The position numbers and the translations under genes were made by a program. A stretch of 41,444 nucleotides of DNA from an uncultured Eubacteriales bacterium (GTDB taxonomy: Bacteria; Bacillota; Clostridia; Oscillospirales; Oscillospiraceae). Positions within the stretch are counted from its first letter, which is position 1. Every line of letters starts with the position of its first letter. The notes below the pieces were generated by a model. The model ran no database searches and was not told where the DNA came from. It saw only the letters and a list, made by a program, of their open reading frames with translations. Of this stretch, positions 8,778 through 17,853 are shown piece by piece. Location of the stretch: NCBI GenBank assembly GCA_949744075.1, contig CATJWI010000105.1, forward strand, positions 1 through 41,444. Direction: 5' to 3'.

Positions 8778-9733
8778 TGCAGCTTTCTGATGTGTTGTCC
8801 TATACCCTGGTCCACGCCACCCTTCGCTCCACTGCCCCCATCCTGCTGGCCACCATCGCGGCGGTCATCAGTAAGCAGGCCAATATCATCAACATGGGCA
8901 TTGAGGGAATCATGCTCTTCGGCGCCTACACCGGCTACGTGGTGGGCTATTTCACCCGGAGCTGGGTGGCGGGGGTGCTGGCCAGCGTGGCGGTGGGCAC
9001 CCTCTTGGGGATGCTGGTGGGCTGCGCCCACCTGAAGTTCAAGGCCCACATTCTGGTGGTGGGCTTTGCGGTGAATATGCTGGCCCTGGCCATGACCCGG
9101 TTCATGCTCCAGCAGATCTTCGGGGTGTCGGGGGCCCTGGTGCTGCCAGACCCGGTGTCCCTGCCCACCATCCACATTGCGGCCCTGGAGTCCAGTCCGG
9201 TGCTGTCCAGCCTCTTCAGCGACTACTGCTTCATGGAGCCTATAGCTATCCTGCTGGTGATCGCCCTGTGGCTGGTGCTCTACAAGACCTCGGTGGGGCT
9301 CCACCTGCGCAGCGTGGGGCTCAACGAGCCCTCGGCCATGACGGCGGGCATCGACATCGGCCGGAACAAGTTCATGGCTATCACCCTGTCAGGGCTCTTC
9401 GCGGGGCTGGCGGGGGCCTACCTGTCCATGGGCTATTCCACCATGTTCGTGGAGAACATGACCAACGGCCGGGGGTATATGGCCCTGGCGGCCATGAACT
9501 TTGGCAGCGGCAACCCCCTCTTTGCCATGGGCGGGGCGCTGATCTTCGGCTTTATGGACTCCATCGGGGCCCGGCTCCAGTCCTTCGGGTTCCCCTCCCA
9601 GTTCGTGCTGATGATCCCCTATGTGACAACGGTAGTGGTACTGACCATCGCCATGGTCAGCGCCCGGAGAAAGGAGAAAGCAATGATCTTGAAGCAGTAC
9701 CGGGACGGGGAAAAGACCGTCCAGACGTCATGA
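8774..9733 (+). CDS. ABC transporter permease (nucleoside/simple sugar type)
   Basis: QANIINMGIEGIMLFGAY and LRSVGLNEPSAMTAGID motifs; ATGA overlap with preceding permease. Confidence 0.88.
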   Translation: MMQLSDVLSYTLVHATLRSTAPILLATIAAVISKQANIINMGIEGIMLFGAYTGYVVGYFTRSWVAGVLASVAVGTLLGMLVGCAHLKFKAHILVVGFAVNMLALAMTRFMLQQIFGVSGALVLPDPVSLPTIHIAALESSPVLSSLFSDYCFMEPIAILLVIALWLVLYKTSVGLHLRSVGLNEPSAMTAGIDIGRNKFMAITLSGLFAGLAGAYLSMGYSTMFVENMTNGRGYMALAAMNFGSGNPLFAMGGALIFGFMDSIGARLQSFGFPSQFVLMIPYVTTVVVLTIAMVSARRKEKAMILKQYRDGEKTVQTS

Positions 9734-10818
9734 GCGGCGCCGGAGAGGTACGGGTGGGGATCATCGGCTGTGGCGGTATCGCCCAGGCCAAGCACATCCC
9801 AAACCTGAAGAAGAAGGAGGGGGCGGTGATCGCAGCCCTGTCCGACGTGCGGGGGAAAGAGTACCTGGAGCGGGTGTGCGGAGAGCTGGGGGTCACCGGG
9901 GCCAAACTGTGCACCGACTACTGGGAGCTATTGGCCGACCCCACCATTGAGGTGGTCCACATCTGCACCCCCAACGCCTCCCACGCCCAGCTCACCATTG
10001 AGGCCCTGGAGGCGGGGAAGCACGTGATGTGCGAAAAGCCCATGGCCACTGATTTGGAAGAGGCCAAGGCCATGGTAGAGGCCCAGCGGCGCAGCGGGAA
10101 AAAGCTGACCATCTGCGCCAACAACCGCTTCACCCCCGCCATGTGGTACCTGAAGGGCCGGTGCGCCCGGGGGGAGCTGGGAGAGATCTACTTTGCCAAG
10201 GCCCACTGCGTCCGGCGCAGGGGGGTGCCCACCTGGGGAGAGTTCCTGGACAGGGAAAAGCAGGGGGGCGGTCCGGTGCTGGATCTGGGCACCCACGCGG
10301 TGGACCTGGCCCTCTGGATGATGGACAACTACAAGCCCAAGAAGGTGACGGGCAAGACTTTCTATAAGCTGGGGGCTCAGGGGAGTCCCGCCAACCCCTA
10401 CGGGGATTGGGACCCGGCGCGGTTCACCGTGGAGGACAGCGGCTTTGCCATGATCGAGATGGAGAACGGGGCGGTGATCTGGCTGGAGACCAGTTGGGCC
10501 CTGAACACCCGGGATGAGCGGCCGGTGAGCGTCACCCTGTGCGGGACCCAGGCGGGGGCCGACGTGACCGAGGGCCTCACCATCAACACCGAGCGGGACG
10601 GGCGGCTGGTGGACGAGAAGATCGTCCTGGAGCCCCGGACCATCCCCTTCTACGAGCCCGAGCAGGTCTACGGGCCTCAGCTGGAGATCTCCCAGTGGAT
10701 CGACGCGGTGCGGGAGGACAAGGACCCGGTGGTGCGGCCGGAGCAGATGTACACTGTCCAGCGGGTCATCCGGGCGGTCTACGAGTCCAGTGAGGCAGGA
10801 GAGAGCATTTCCATATAA
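9730..10818 (+). CDS. Gfo/Idh/MocA family oxidoreductase
   Basis: VGIIGCGGIAQAKHIPNL Rossmann motif; VMCEKPMATD; ATG at 9730 overlaps permease stop. Confidence 0.92.
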   Translation: MSGAGEVRVGIIGCGGIAQAKHIPNLKKKEGAVIAALSDVRGKEYLERVCGELGVTGAKLCTDYWELLADPTIEVVHICTPNASHAQLTIEALEAGKHVMCEKPMATDLEEAKAMVEAQRRSGKKLTICANNRFTPAMWYLKGRCARGELGEIYFAKAHCVRRRGVPTWGEFLDREKQGGGPVLDLGTHAVDLALWMMDNYKPKKVTGKTFYKLGAQGSPANPYGDWDPARFTVEDSGFAMIEMENGAVIWLETSWALNTRDERPVSVTLCGTQAGADVTEGLTINTERDGRLVDEKIVLEPRTIPFYEPEQVYGPQLEISQWIDAVREDKDPVVRPEQMYTVQRVIRAVYESSEAGESISI

Positions 10819-10836
10819 AACGGGGAGGGACGGGCG

Positions 10837-11658
10837 TTGAAGATCGGGATACTGGGAGCGGGCCCCTTGGCCCGGAGCTGTATGGAGGCCGTCAAGGTCC
10901 ATCCGGGCTGGGAGATGGCGGAGCGGGACGAAAGACCGGACTGGATGGTCCTGTGCGGACCGGAGGAGCTGACGGCGGCGGAGCTGTCCCAGTTGGCCCG
11001 GGAGGCAGGGGGTGTGCTCTGCGTCTCCACCGCCGCCTGGGGGGAGGAGAGCGGGGCCGTCCTGGGGGAGCTCATGGCCCAGAAGCGGGCCCGGGCCCTT
11101 CGCCCCGAGTGCTTCCGGGAGCATGTGGCCGGGGTGCGCAACGCCCTGGAGAGCCAGTGGCTGGGGACGGTGGGCGCCGCCCACCTGACCCGCAGGCGGC
11201 CCTTGGCCCTGGTGGGGGGCTGCCGGGATGCCCTGAGCCAGTGCGGGATGGAGGAGGCCTCAGTGCTCCTGTCCCTGCTGGGGAGGCCGGAGCGGCTATT
11301 CTGCGTGGTGGCCGACCTGGGGGAGGGGGAGCAGGTCTCCCTCACCCTGCAGATGCCCAACGGGGCGGTGGCCAATATCCAGGGCATCCAGAGAGTGGGG
11401 GAGGAGGCCGGCTTCCAGTATGAATACGCCGGCCAGTTTGGCCTGGCGGACTATGACAGCCGCCAGGGGGCCCTGCGCCTCAGCCGCAGAGGCACCCTGC
11501 TGGAGGAGTGGCCCGTGGAGGCCAGCGCCAAGGCCCTGGAGGAGGCGCTGACCTGCTCAGGGGACAACGGGTTGGAGGCGCTGGTGCATCTCCAGCTGTG
11601 CGCCCGGCGCTCTGCCGGGGAGCGGCGGGTGGTGGAATGGAAGGAGGGAGCGCTGTGA
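10837..11658 (+). CDS. Degenerate Gfo/Idh/MocA-like protein (putative pseudoenzyme)
   Basis: TTG start; KIGILGAGPLARSCMEAV Rossmann-like N-terminus; short (273 aa); no EKP motif; within oxidoreductase operon. Confidence 0.65.
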   Translation: MKIGILGAGPLARSCMEAVKVHPGWEMAERDERPDWMVLCGPEELTAAELSQLAREAGGVLCVSTAAWGEESGAVLGELMAQKRARALRPECFREHVAGVRNALESQWLGTVGAAHLTRRRPLALVGGCRDALSQCGMEEASVLLSLLGRPERLFCVVADLGEGEQVSLTLQMPNGAVANIQGIQRVGEEAGFQYEYAGQFGLADYDSRQGALRLSRRGTLLEEWPVEASAKALEEALTCSGDNGLEALVHLQLCARRSAGERRVVEWKEGAL

Positions 11659-12641
11659 AACAGATCCGAGTGGGGATGGCGGGCCTGGCCCACATCCACG
11701 GTGAGGGCTACCTCCAATTTCTGCGCCAGGACCCCCGGGTCCAGCTCACGGGCATCTGGGACGAGCGCCCAGAGCGGGCGGAGGGGACGGCAAAAAAATT
11801 TGGCATGCAGCTGTGCAAGACCCTGAAGGAGCTGACGGACCAGGGCCTGGACCTGCTGCTGGTGTGTGCCGAGAACACCAAGCACCTGACCCCGGTGCTG
11901 GCCGGGGCCCAGGCGGGGACGGCGGTGCTGTGCGAAAAGCCCATCGGCACCGACCTAAGGGAGATCGACGAGATGATCCGGGTCTGTGAGGAGAAGGGCG
12001 TGAAGCTTATGACTGCCTTCCCTAACCGCTATGCCCCCGACATTCTCCGGGCCAAGGAGCTGCTGGAGCGGGGGGGGATCGGGGAATTGCGGGCGGTGAA
12101 GGCCACTAACAAAGGGAAGATGCCTGGGGGCTTTTTCGTGGAGCCAGAGCTGTCCGGAGGCGGGTCGCTGATGGACCACGTGGTCCACGTGGCCGACCTG
12201 ATGAACTGGTTCATGGGCCAGGCCCCCCAGTGGGTGTGCGCCTTCGGGGGCACGGTGCTCCACCCCGAGCTGGTGGTGGACGACGTGTCCATGGTCCACT
12301 TCGGCTACGCCAACGGGGTGACGGTGACCCTGGATTCCAGCTGGTCCCGGAACGAGAAGTTTCCCAGCGACCGGAACCTGACCCTGGAGCTCATGGGCAC
12401 CCAGGGGACCCTCTGGGTGGACATCGTCACCGACCACAGCCGGGTCCTCTCCGACCGGGCGGACCGGGAGCTCTACCTGGACTTCGGCCCCAACAAGGTC
12501 AAGCGGATGCTGGAGGACGCGGTGAACTGCGTTTGTGAGGACCGGCCCTTCCCGGTGACGGGGGAGGACGGCAAGCGGGCGTCCATGGTGGCGCTGGCGG
12601 CCATCGCCTCGGCCAGAGAGGGACAGCCGGTGATTTTGTAG
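11655..12641 (+). CDS. Gfo/Idh/MocA family oxidoreductase
   Basis: GTG start overlapping previous stop; VGMAGLAHIHGEGYL; VLCEKPIGTD. Confidence 0.9.
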   Translation: MKQIRVGMAGLAHIHGEGYLQFLRQDPRVQLTGIWDERPERAEGTAKKFGMQLCKTLKELTDQGLDLLLVCAENTKHLTPVLAGAQAGTAVLCEKPIGTDLREIDEMIRVCEEKGVKLMTAFPNRYAPDILRAKELLERGGIGELRAVKATNKGKMPGGFFVEPELSGGGSLMDHVVHVADLMNWFMGQAPQWVCAFGGTVLHPELVVDDVSMVHFGYANGVTVTLDSSWSRNEKFPSDRNLTLELMGTQGTLWVDIVTDHSRVLSDRADRELYLDFGPNKVKRMLEDAVNCVCEDRPFPVTGEDGKRASMVALAAIASAREGQPVIL

Positions 12642-12657
12642 AAGAGAGGAAGACAAG

Positions 12658-13734
12658 ATGAGACGATTGGATTCCCATGTACACATCTCCCTCAACGCCG
12701 AGTCCTCCACCCTGGCGGACGGGGAGCTGCTGTGCCGGCTGCTGGATGAGGTGGAGCAGCTCAATATTCTGAATATCGTGCTGGAGAAGCCGGAGAACCT
12801 GCCCCGGAACGCCATCTCCCTGCTGCTGAAGCTGCGCTTTCCCGGGCGGGTCTACAGCTTTGGGGGCATCGTGATGCCCCGGGGCCGGGGCCGGGAGGAG
12901 GACTATGTCCGGCAGGTGGAGCTGCTGGGCCGGGCGGGCTTTGACGGGGTGAAGCTCTTCGGCAAGCCCAGCGTCCGGGCCAGCCGCCCCATCCCCTTCG
13001 ACGACCCGGTGTACGACGGGATGTACGGCACCCTTCAAAATAGCGGCACGCCAGTGAATTTCCACATCGGAGACCCACCGGAGTTCTGGGACCGGGACAG
13101 GGTCCCGGCCTTTGCCTGGAAAAATGGCTGGTATTACGGGGAGGGGGAGTACCCCTCCATGGAGACCCTTTTGGGGGAGATCGTCCACGTGCTGGAGAAG
13201 TTCCCCCGGCTGAAGCTGCTCGTCCCCCACATGATGTTCCTCTCCCAGGACCTGGAGCGGCTGAGGGGACTGCTGGAGCGCTTTCCCACCCTGCTGACGG
13301 ATATCACCCCGGGGCGGGAGCTCTACTTCCAGCTGTCTGAGAACCGGGAGAAGGCCCGGGCATTTTTCCTGCGCTACCACGGGCGTATCCTCTTCGGCAC
13401 GGACAACGCGGTATGCGTCCAGCGGAAGGACAGCCTGGAGCAGTGCCGGGAGACCCTGAGCGCGGTGGAGCGCTTTCTGGAGACAGAAGACCGCTTCCAA
13501 GCCTGGGGCGGAGAGCTGGCGGGCCTAGGTCTTCCGGGGGAGGTCCTGGGGGACCTTTATGGGGACAACTTCCGCCGCTGGGTGGGAGAAGAGCCCGCCC
13601 GGCCCCAGGGGGGCAGCGCGATGGAATACTGTGGGTGGCTGCGGGAGTTGGCGGCCCGGCAGGGCTGCGCCCCGGCGGAGCGGGAACTGACGCTGGTGAT
13701 GGAAAAGATGGCTGAATTGGCAGGAACGGAGTGA
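12658..13734 (+). CDS. Amidohydrolase family (TIM-barrel metal-dependent hydrolase)
   Basis: RRLDSHVHIS metal-binding motif; GFDGVKLFGKP; HIGDPPEFWDRD; ILFGTDNAV. Confidence 0.82.
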   Translation: MRRLDSHVHISLNAESSTLADGELLCRLLDEVEQLNILNIVLEKPENLPRNAISLLLKLRFPGRVYSFGGIVMPRGRGREEDYVRQVELLGRAGFDGVKLFGKPSVRASRPIPFDDPVYDGMYGTLQNSGTPVNFHIGDPPEFWDRDRVPAFAWKNGWYYGEGEYPSMETLLGEIVHVLEKFPRLKLLVPHMMFLSQDLERLRGLLERFPTLLTDITPGRELYFQLSENREKARAFFLRYHGRILFGTDNAVCVQRKDSLEQCRETLSAVERFLETEDRFQAWGGELAGLGLPGEVLGDLYGDNFRRWVGEEPARPQGGSAMEYCGWLRELAARQGCAPAERELTLVMEKMAELAGTE

Positions 13735-14651
13735 GTGGGATGAAGGAATATCTGGCCTTTGACGTGGGGGGCAGCTACATCAAATACGGGGTGGTACAGG
13801 GGGACGGGACCATCCTGTTCCGAAAGAAGAGCCGGACCAACAGCCACCTGGGGAGCGAATATCTGGTGGGGGAGCTGTGCCGCATCGCTGACGAGACCAT
13901 GGAGGGTTTTGCCCTCAGCGGTATCGCTGTCTCCACCACCGGAGTGGTGGACGTGGAGCGGGGGAGCATCCAGACAGAGATCTGCAGCTGGATCAACGGC
14001 TACAACGGCACCCAGCTGCGGGAGCTGCTCCAAAAGCGCACCGGGCTGGCCGTGGAGATGGAGAACGACGTGAACTGCATGGCCCTGGGGGAGCAGTGGC
14101 TGGGGGCGGCCAAGGGCTACCGGAACGTGGTGTGCATGGCCATCGGAACGGGGATCGGCGGGGCGCTGCTGGTGGACGGAGAGCTCTACCGGGGCAGCCG
14201 GAACATGGCCATGGAGGTGGGGCGCATGCCCGTGGGCCGCAGCCACCTGGAGGACCTGGCCTCTGTCCGGGCTCTGATATATGAGTACGCCAAGCTGGCC
14301 AACATCCCCTCCCAGGACGTGGACGGCCTCCTGGTGGCCCAGAGGGAGCGGGAGGGTGACCGGTACGCCGCAGAGGCCTTTGAGCAGATGTGCTATTATC
14401 TGGCCCAGGGGATCGCCATGCTGACCTGCGCCCTCACCCCCGATGTGCTGATCCTGGGCGGGGCCATCACCAGCGACCGGGAGCTGCTGGATGGGCGGCT
14501 GCGGAGATATTTGAAGGAGATGCTGGATCGGGCCCTTTGGGAGAGCCTGGACATCCAATATGCCAAGCTGGGCAAGGACGTGAACCTGGTGGGGGCGGTA
14601 CGCCACCACCAGCTCATGAGCCGCCGCAGGCGGGAGCAGGCCGTAGGCTGA
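13731..14651 (+). CDS. ROK family protein (kinase-like, lacking CXCGXXGC zinc motif)
   Basis: AFDVGGSYIKYGVV, ENDVNCMALGE, AIGTGIGGALL motifs; zinc motif absent. Confidence 0.85.
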   Translation: MSGMKEYLAFDVGGSYIKYGVVQGDGTILFRKKSRTNSHLGSEYLVGELCRIADETMEGFALSGIAVSTTGVVDVERGSIQTEICSWINGYNGTQLRELLQKRTGLAVEMENDVNCMALGEQWLGAAKGYRNVVCMAIGTGIGGALLVDGELYRGSRNMAMEVGRMPVGRSHLEDLASVRALIYEYAKLANIPSQDVDGLLVAQREREGDRYAAEAFEQMCYYLAQGIAMLTCALTPDVLILGGAITSDRELLDGRLRRYLKEMLDRALWESLDIQYAKLGKDVNLVGAVRHHQLMSRRRREQAVG

Positions 14652-14688
14652 GCGCAGATGGAGAAATAAAATATATCAGACAGGAGAG

Positions 14689-15921
14689 ATGAACGGCATG
14701 GAACAAAAAAAGCGCATCCGGCTGGGATGCATTGGTGGCGGCATGATCATGAACGTGGCCCATGTGCCCGCCTATGTGGAGCTGCGGGAAGAAATGATCG
14801 TGACCGGGATATACTGTCCCCAGAAGGAGACGGCGGAGGAGACACGGGAAAATTATCTCTCCCAGATGGCCCGAGCCGGGGCGGAGGTGGATTGGGAGGT
14901 GCGGGTGTGCGCCAGCTTTGAGGAGCTTTTGGAGCGGGTGGACGCCATCGATATCGGCACCCCCACCCGCTGGCACGCCTGGTATGCCGAGCGGGCCCTG
15001 GCGGCCGGGGTCCACGCCATGTCGGAGAAGCCCATCGCCCGCAACTATTGGGAGGCAAAGCACCTGGAGGAGGCGGCCCAGACCTCCGGGGCTATCTACC
15101 AGCTCAACGACGACAACGTCTTTCTGCCCCGGTACCAGCACATCAAGAACGTGCTGGCCTCAGGGGCCATCGGGGAGGTCACCCAGCTGCTGCTGACCCG
15201 TGGAAGTCCCTCCTCGGACCGGAACGACTGGTTTTTCGACCCAGTGTCCGGCGGCGGGGCCATTTTGGACTACGGCTCCCATGCGGTAATGGGGGCCTGG
15301 TTTCTGCTGGGCTTTGACAAGCGGCCCCGGCGGGTCCGGGCCATCGACATCCGGGTGAAGGACCGGACCCGGTTCATCCGGGGGCGGCTGCGGGACATCG
15401 AGACGGACGATGACGCCCATTTCAAGGTTTTCTTTGAGGACCCCGGGAACGGAGACATGATCCCGGCAGTGCTAGAGGCCACTTGGTCCTGGCCCGACTT
15501 TGGAGAAAATTCCAGCGATACCCACGGCCACATCCGGGTGGACGGTACCGAGGGCTGGCTTACCAGCCAGTTTGACGAGAACGACCAGGAGTACTTGGTG
15601 GTCCACCGCTTCGCGGCGGGGGAGAGAAGGATCCCCATCCAAAGCTACCGCTCGGAGACCCTGTCCTTCCGGGATGAGATCTGGAACTTTATCCGCAGCA
15701 TCCAGCAGGGCGAGCAGTCCATGATCGACGCCCGGGTGGGCACGGTAACCGCCCAGATCATCACCGGGGCCCAGATATCCCAGCTCCAGGGCCGCAGGAT
15801 GGTGGAGCTGGAGGAGGTAGGCCCCTATTGTCAGGGCTTTGACGACGGCTCCGGGGACCTATTGAAAATGGGAGACAGTATTGCGCTGGAACTGACCCGC
15901 CCCTACCGCCTGGAGGGGTGA
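14689..15921 (+). CDS. Gfo/Idh/MocA family oxidoreductase
   Basis: LGCIGGGMIMNVAHVPAY; AMSEKPIARN. Confidence 0.9.
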   Translation: MNGMEQKKRIRLGCIGGGMIMNVAHVPAYVELREEMIVTGIYCPQKETAEETRENYLSQMARAGAEVDWEVRVCASFEELLERVDAIDIGTPTRWHAWYAERALAAGVHAMSEKPIARNYWEAKHLEEAAQTSGAIYQLNDDNVFLPRYQHIKNVLASGAIGEVTQLLLTRGSPSSDRNDWFFDPVSGGGAILDYGSHAVMGAWFLLGFDKRPRRVRAIDIRVKDRTRFIRGRLRDIETDDDAHFKVFFEDPGNGDMIPAVLEATWSWPDFGENSSDTHGHIRVDGTEGWLTSQFDENDQEYLVVHRFAAGERRIPIQSYRSETLSFRDEIWNFIRSIQQGEQSMIDARVGTVTAQIITGAQISQLQGRRMVELEEVGPYCQGFDDGSGDLLKMGDSIALELTRPYRLEG

Positions 15922-15949
15922 TGGAGCCGGCAGGGAGGACACGGGCTTT

Positions 15950-16816
15950 ATGACCAACGGACATGATCAGGACATCCGCCCCACCATATGCCGTATAGAG
16001 CCGGGCGGCGTTCAGGCCGGCAGTTCCGGCGAGGCCCTTATGTTGCTTTTTGGGCTGGAGGGCCGTTGCCAGATCGACCTGGACAGCGGCTGCTACCCCT
16101 GCGGGCATGGGGATGTGGTCCTGCTCCCGCCCAAGACGGTCTACCGCCTGGGGGCGGGAGAGGAACTGGGGAGGGCGGCGGTATGGAGCCTGGCCCCGGA
16201 GCAGCTGGTGCGCGCCCAGCACCGGGGCTGTCAGGCGGCGGAGCAGATCCTGGAGCTGGCGGACCGGGGTATGACTCTGCCGCTGAGCGAAAAGGAGCAG
16301 GAACGGATCAGACTGCTCCTGGACGGCGGAGCGGAGGACCGGCACGGGAGCTATTACCGGATGAACGCCATGGAGCTGGTCCTTATCGAGCTGTGTCGGG
16401 TGATCGAGGGCCGGGAGGACGTTCAGGAGCGGATGAGCCGTAGCGAGACAGAGCGGTCCAGGCTCATCAAGAACGTGATCACCTATGTCAATGAGCATTA
16501 CCGGGAGGAGATCCGACTGGACAGCATTGCCCGGCAGTTTTGGGTGAGCCCCTCCTATCTCAGCAGGCAGTTTAAGAGCAAGGTGGGGGTGAGCATCACC
16601 CAGTTCATCACCGAACGGCGGCTCCAGGCGGCCCAGCGGCTGCTGATGACCAGCGACCTGGACATCGCCGAGATCGCCGACCAATTGGGTTTTAAAAGCG
16701 CCAATTACTTTTATACGGTGTTTAAAAAGAACCAGGGGATATCACCCAGGGAATTCCGAAAGAACAGCCGCATCAGCGATAAGCTGCTGGACCATCATTG
16801 GGAAATGGGGGGATAA
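15950..16816 (+). CDS. AraC family transcriptional regulator
   Basis: C-terminal double HTH: ARQFWVSPSYLSRQFKSKVGVSITQFITERRLQAAQRLLMTSDLDIAEIADQLGFKSANYFYTVFKKNQGISPREFRK. Confidence 0.93.
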   Translation: MTNGHDQDIRPTICRIEPGGVQAGSSGEALMLLFGLEGRCQIDLDSGCYPCGHGDVVLLPPKTVYRLGAGEELGRAAVWSLAPEQLVRAQHRGCQAAEQILELADRGMTLPLSEKEQERIRLLLDGGAEDRHGSYYRMNAMELVLIELCRVIEGREDVQERMSRSETERSRLIKNVITYVNEHYREEIRLDSIARQFWVSPSYLSRQFKSKVGVSITQFITERRLQAAQRLLMTSDLDIAEIADQLGFKSANYFYTVFKKNQGISPREFRKNSRISDKLLDHHWEMGG

Positions 16817-16819
16817 GCA

Positions 16820-17776
16820 TTGCAGGGAAATGGATACTATTTGGGAGCCAACTGCGGCCGGGACTGTATCCGGCTGGGTGTAGTCCGGACAGACGGCGTC
16901 CTGCGGGACATGGCCGACTACCCCCTGGGGAGCCGGTCGGGGGGCGCGGTGCTCCATACTCTGCGGGAGGCCCTGCTCCACTACCGGGCGGAGCGGCCCA
17001 AGCTGAAGGTGGAGGCGGTGGGCATCGGCCTGCCGGGCTATATCAACCCCTCCGGCGGCATCTGGATGCGCAGCCTGGACCTGGGGGTGGATACGGCCCT
17101 GCCTGTGTCTGCGCCTCTGCGAAGCCTGTTGGGGGTCCCGGTATACATCGACAATGATATCAACGCAGCCACCCTGGCGGAGCTGTATTTCGGCATGGGC
17201 CGGCTGTGCGGGAATTTCCTCTATCTGGGCCTGGGAGAGGGCGTGGCCATGGGCATCGTGGCCGACGGAAAGCTTATCCGGGGCATTGCCAACTGTGCCG
17301 GAGAGATCGGCCACATGTCGGTGGAGACCGGGGGCAGGCAGTGCGAGTGCGGTTACCAGGGCTGCCTGGAGGGCATCGCCTCGGTGGGGGCCCTGTTCCA
17401 GGAGGTGCGGAATCTGCTGCCCTCCTACCCCACCTCTCCTTTGGCGGAGCTGGAGAAGGAGGGAAAGCTGACGGTGGAGGCGGTGCTGGACTATGCCGGG
17501 GAGGGGGAGACCCTGGCCCGTATCGTGGGAGAACGGATAGTCCAGGCTGTGGGCCGGGGCGTGGTGAACAGCATGAATTTGCTCAACCCTGGTTACATCA
17601 TTCTCTCCGGTCCCCTGAGCAAGAGCGACTGGCTGGTAGAGCAGGTGAAGCGGTTCGTTTACACCAACGGCTTTGTCTCCTCCATCGGCACCCTGCGGGA
17701 CATCTCCCGGTCGGTGCTGGAGGCGGAGTATATCGACGTGCTGGGGGCGGCCTGCCTGTGCATGCCGGCGCAGTAA
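16820..17776 (+). CDS. ROK family protein (zinc motif intact, phosphate-binding loops divergent)
   Basis: TTG start; CAGEIGHMSVETGGRQCECGYQGCLEGIAS; YIDNDINAATLAE; N-terminal GANCGRDCIRLG replaces the usual DIGGT loop. Confidence 0.85.
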   Translation: MQGNGYYLGANCGRDCIRLGVVRTDGVLRDMADYPLGSRSGGAVLHTLREALLHYRAERPKLKVEAVGIGLPGYINPSGGIWMRSLDLGVDTALPVSAPLRSLLGVPVYIDNDINAATLAELYFGMGRLCGNFLYLGLGEGVAMGIVADGKLIRGIANCAGEIGHMSVETGGRQCECGYQGCLEGIASVGALFQEVRNLLPSYPTSPLAELEKEGKLTVEAVLDYAGEGETLARIVGERIVQAVGRGVVNSMNLLNPGYIILSGPLSKSDWLVEQVKRFVYTNGFVSSIGTLRDISRSVLEAEYIDVLGAACLCMPAQ

Positions 17777-17787
17777 ACAGCGCAAAC

Positions 17788-17827
17788 AAAAAAGCCCGGC
17801 CCCGGAACTTCCGGGGCCGGGCTTTTA
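17788..17827. terminator. Bidirectional Rho-independent terminator
   Basis: AAAAAAGCCCGGCCCCGG AACTT CCGGGGCCGGGCTTTT between convergent genes. Confidence 0.85.
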
Positions 17828-17853
17828 TCAATGGATCATGGTGGGAAGAGGAC

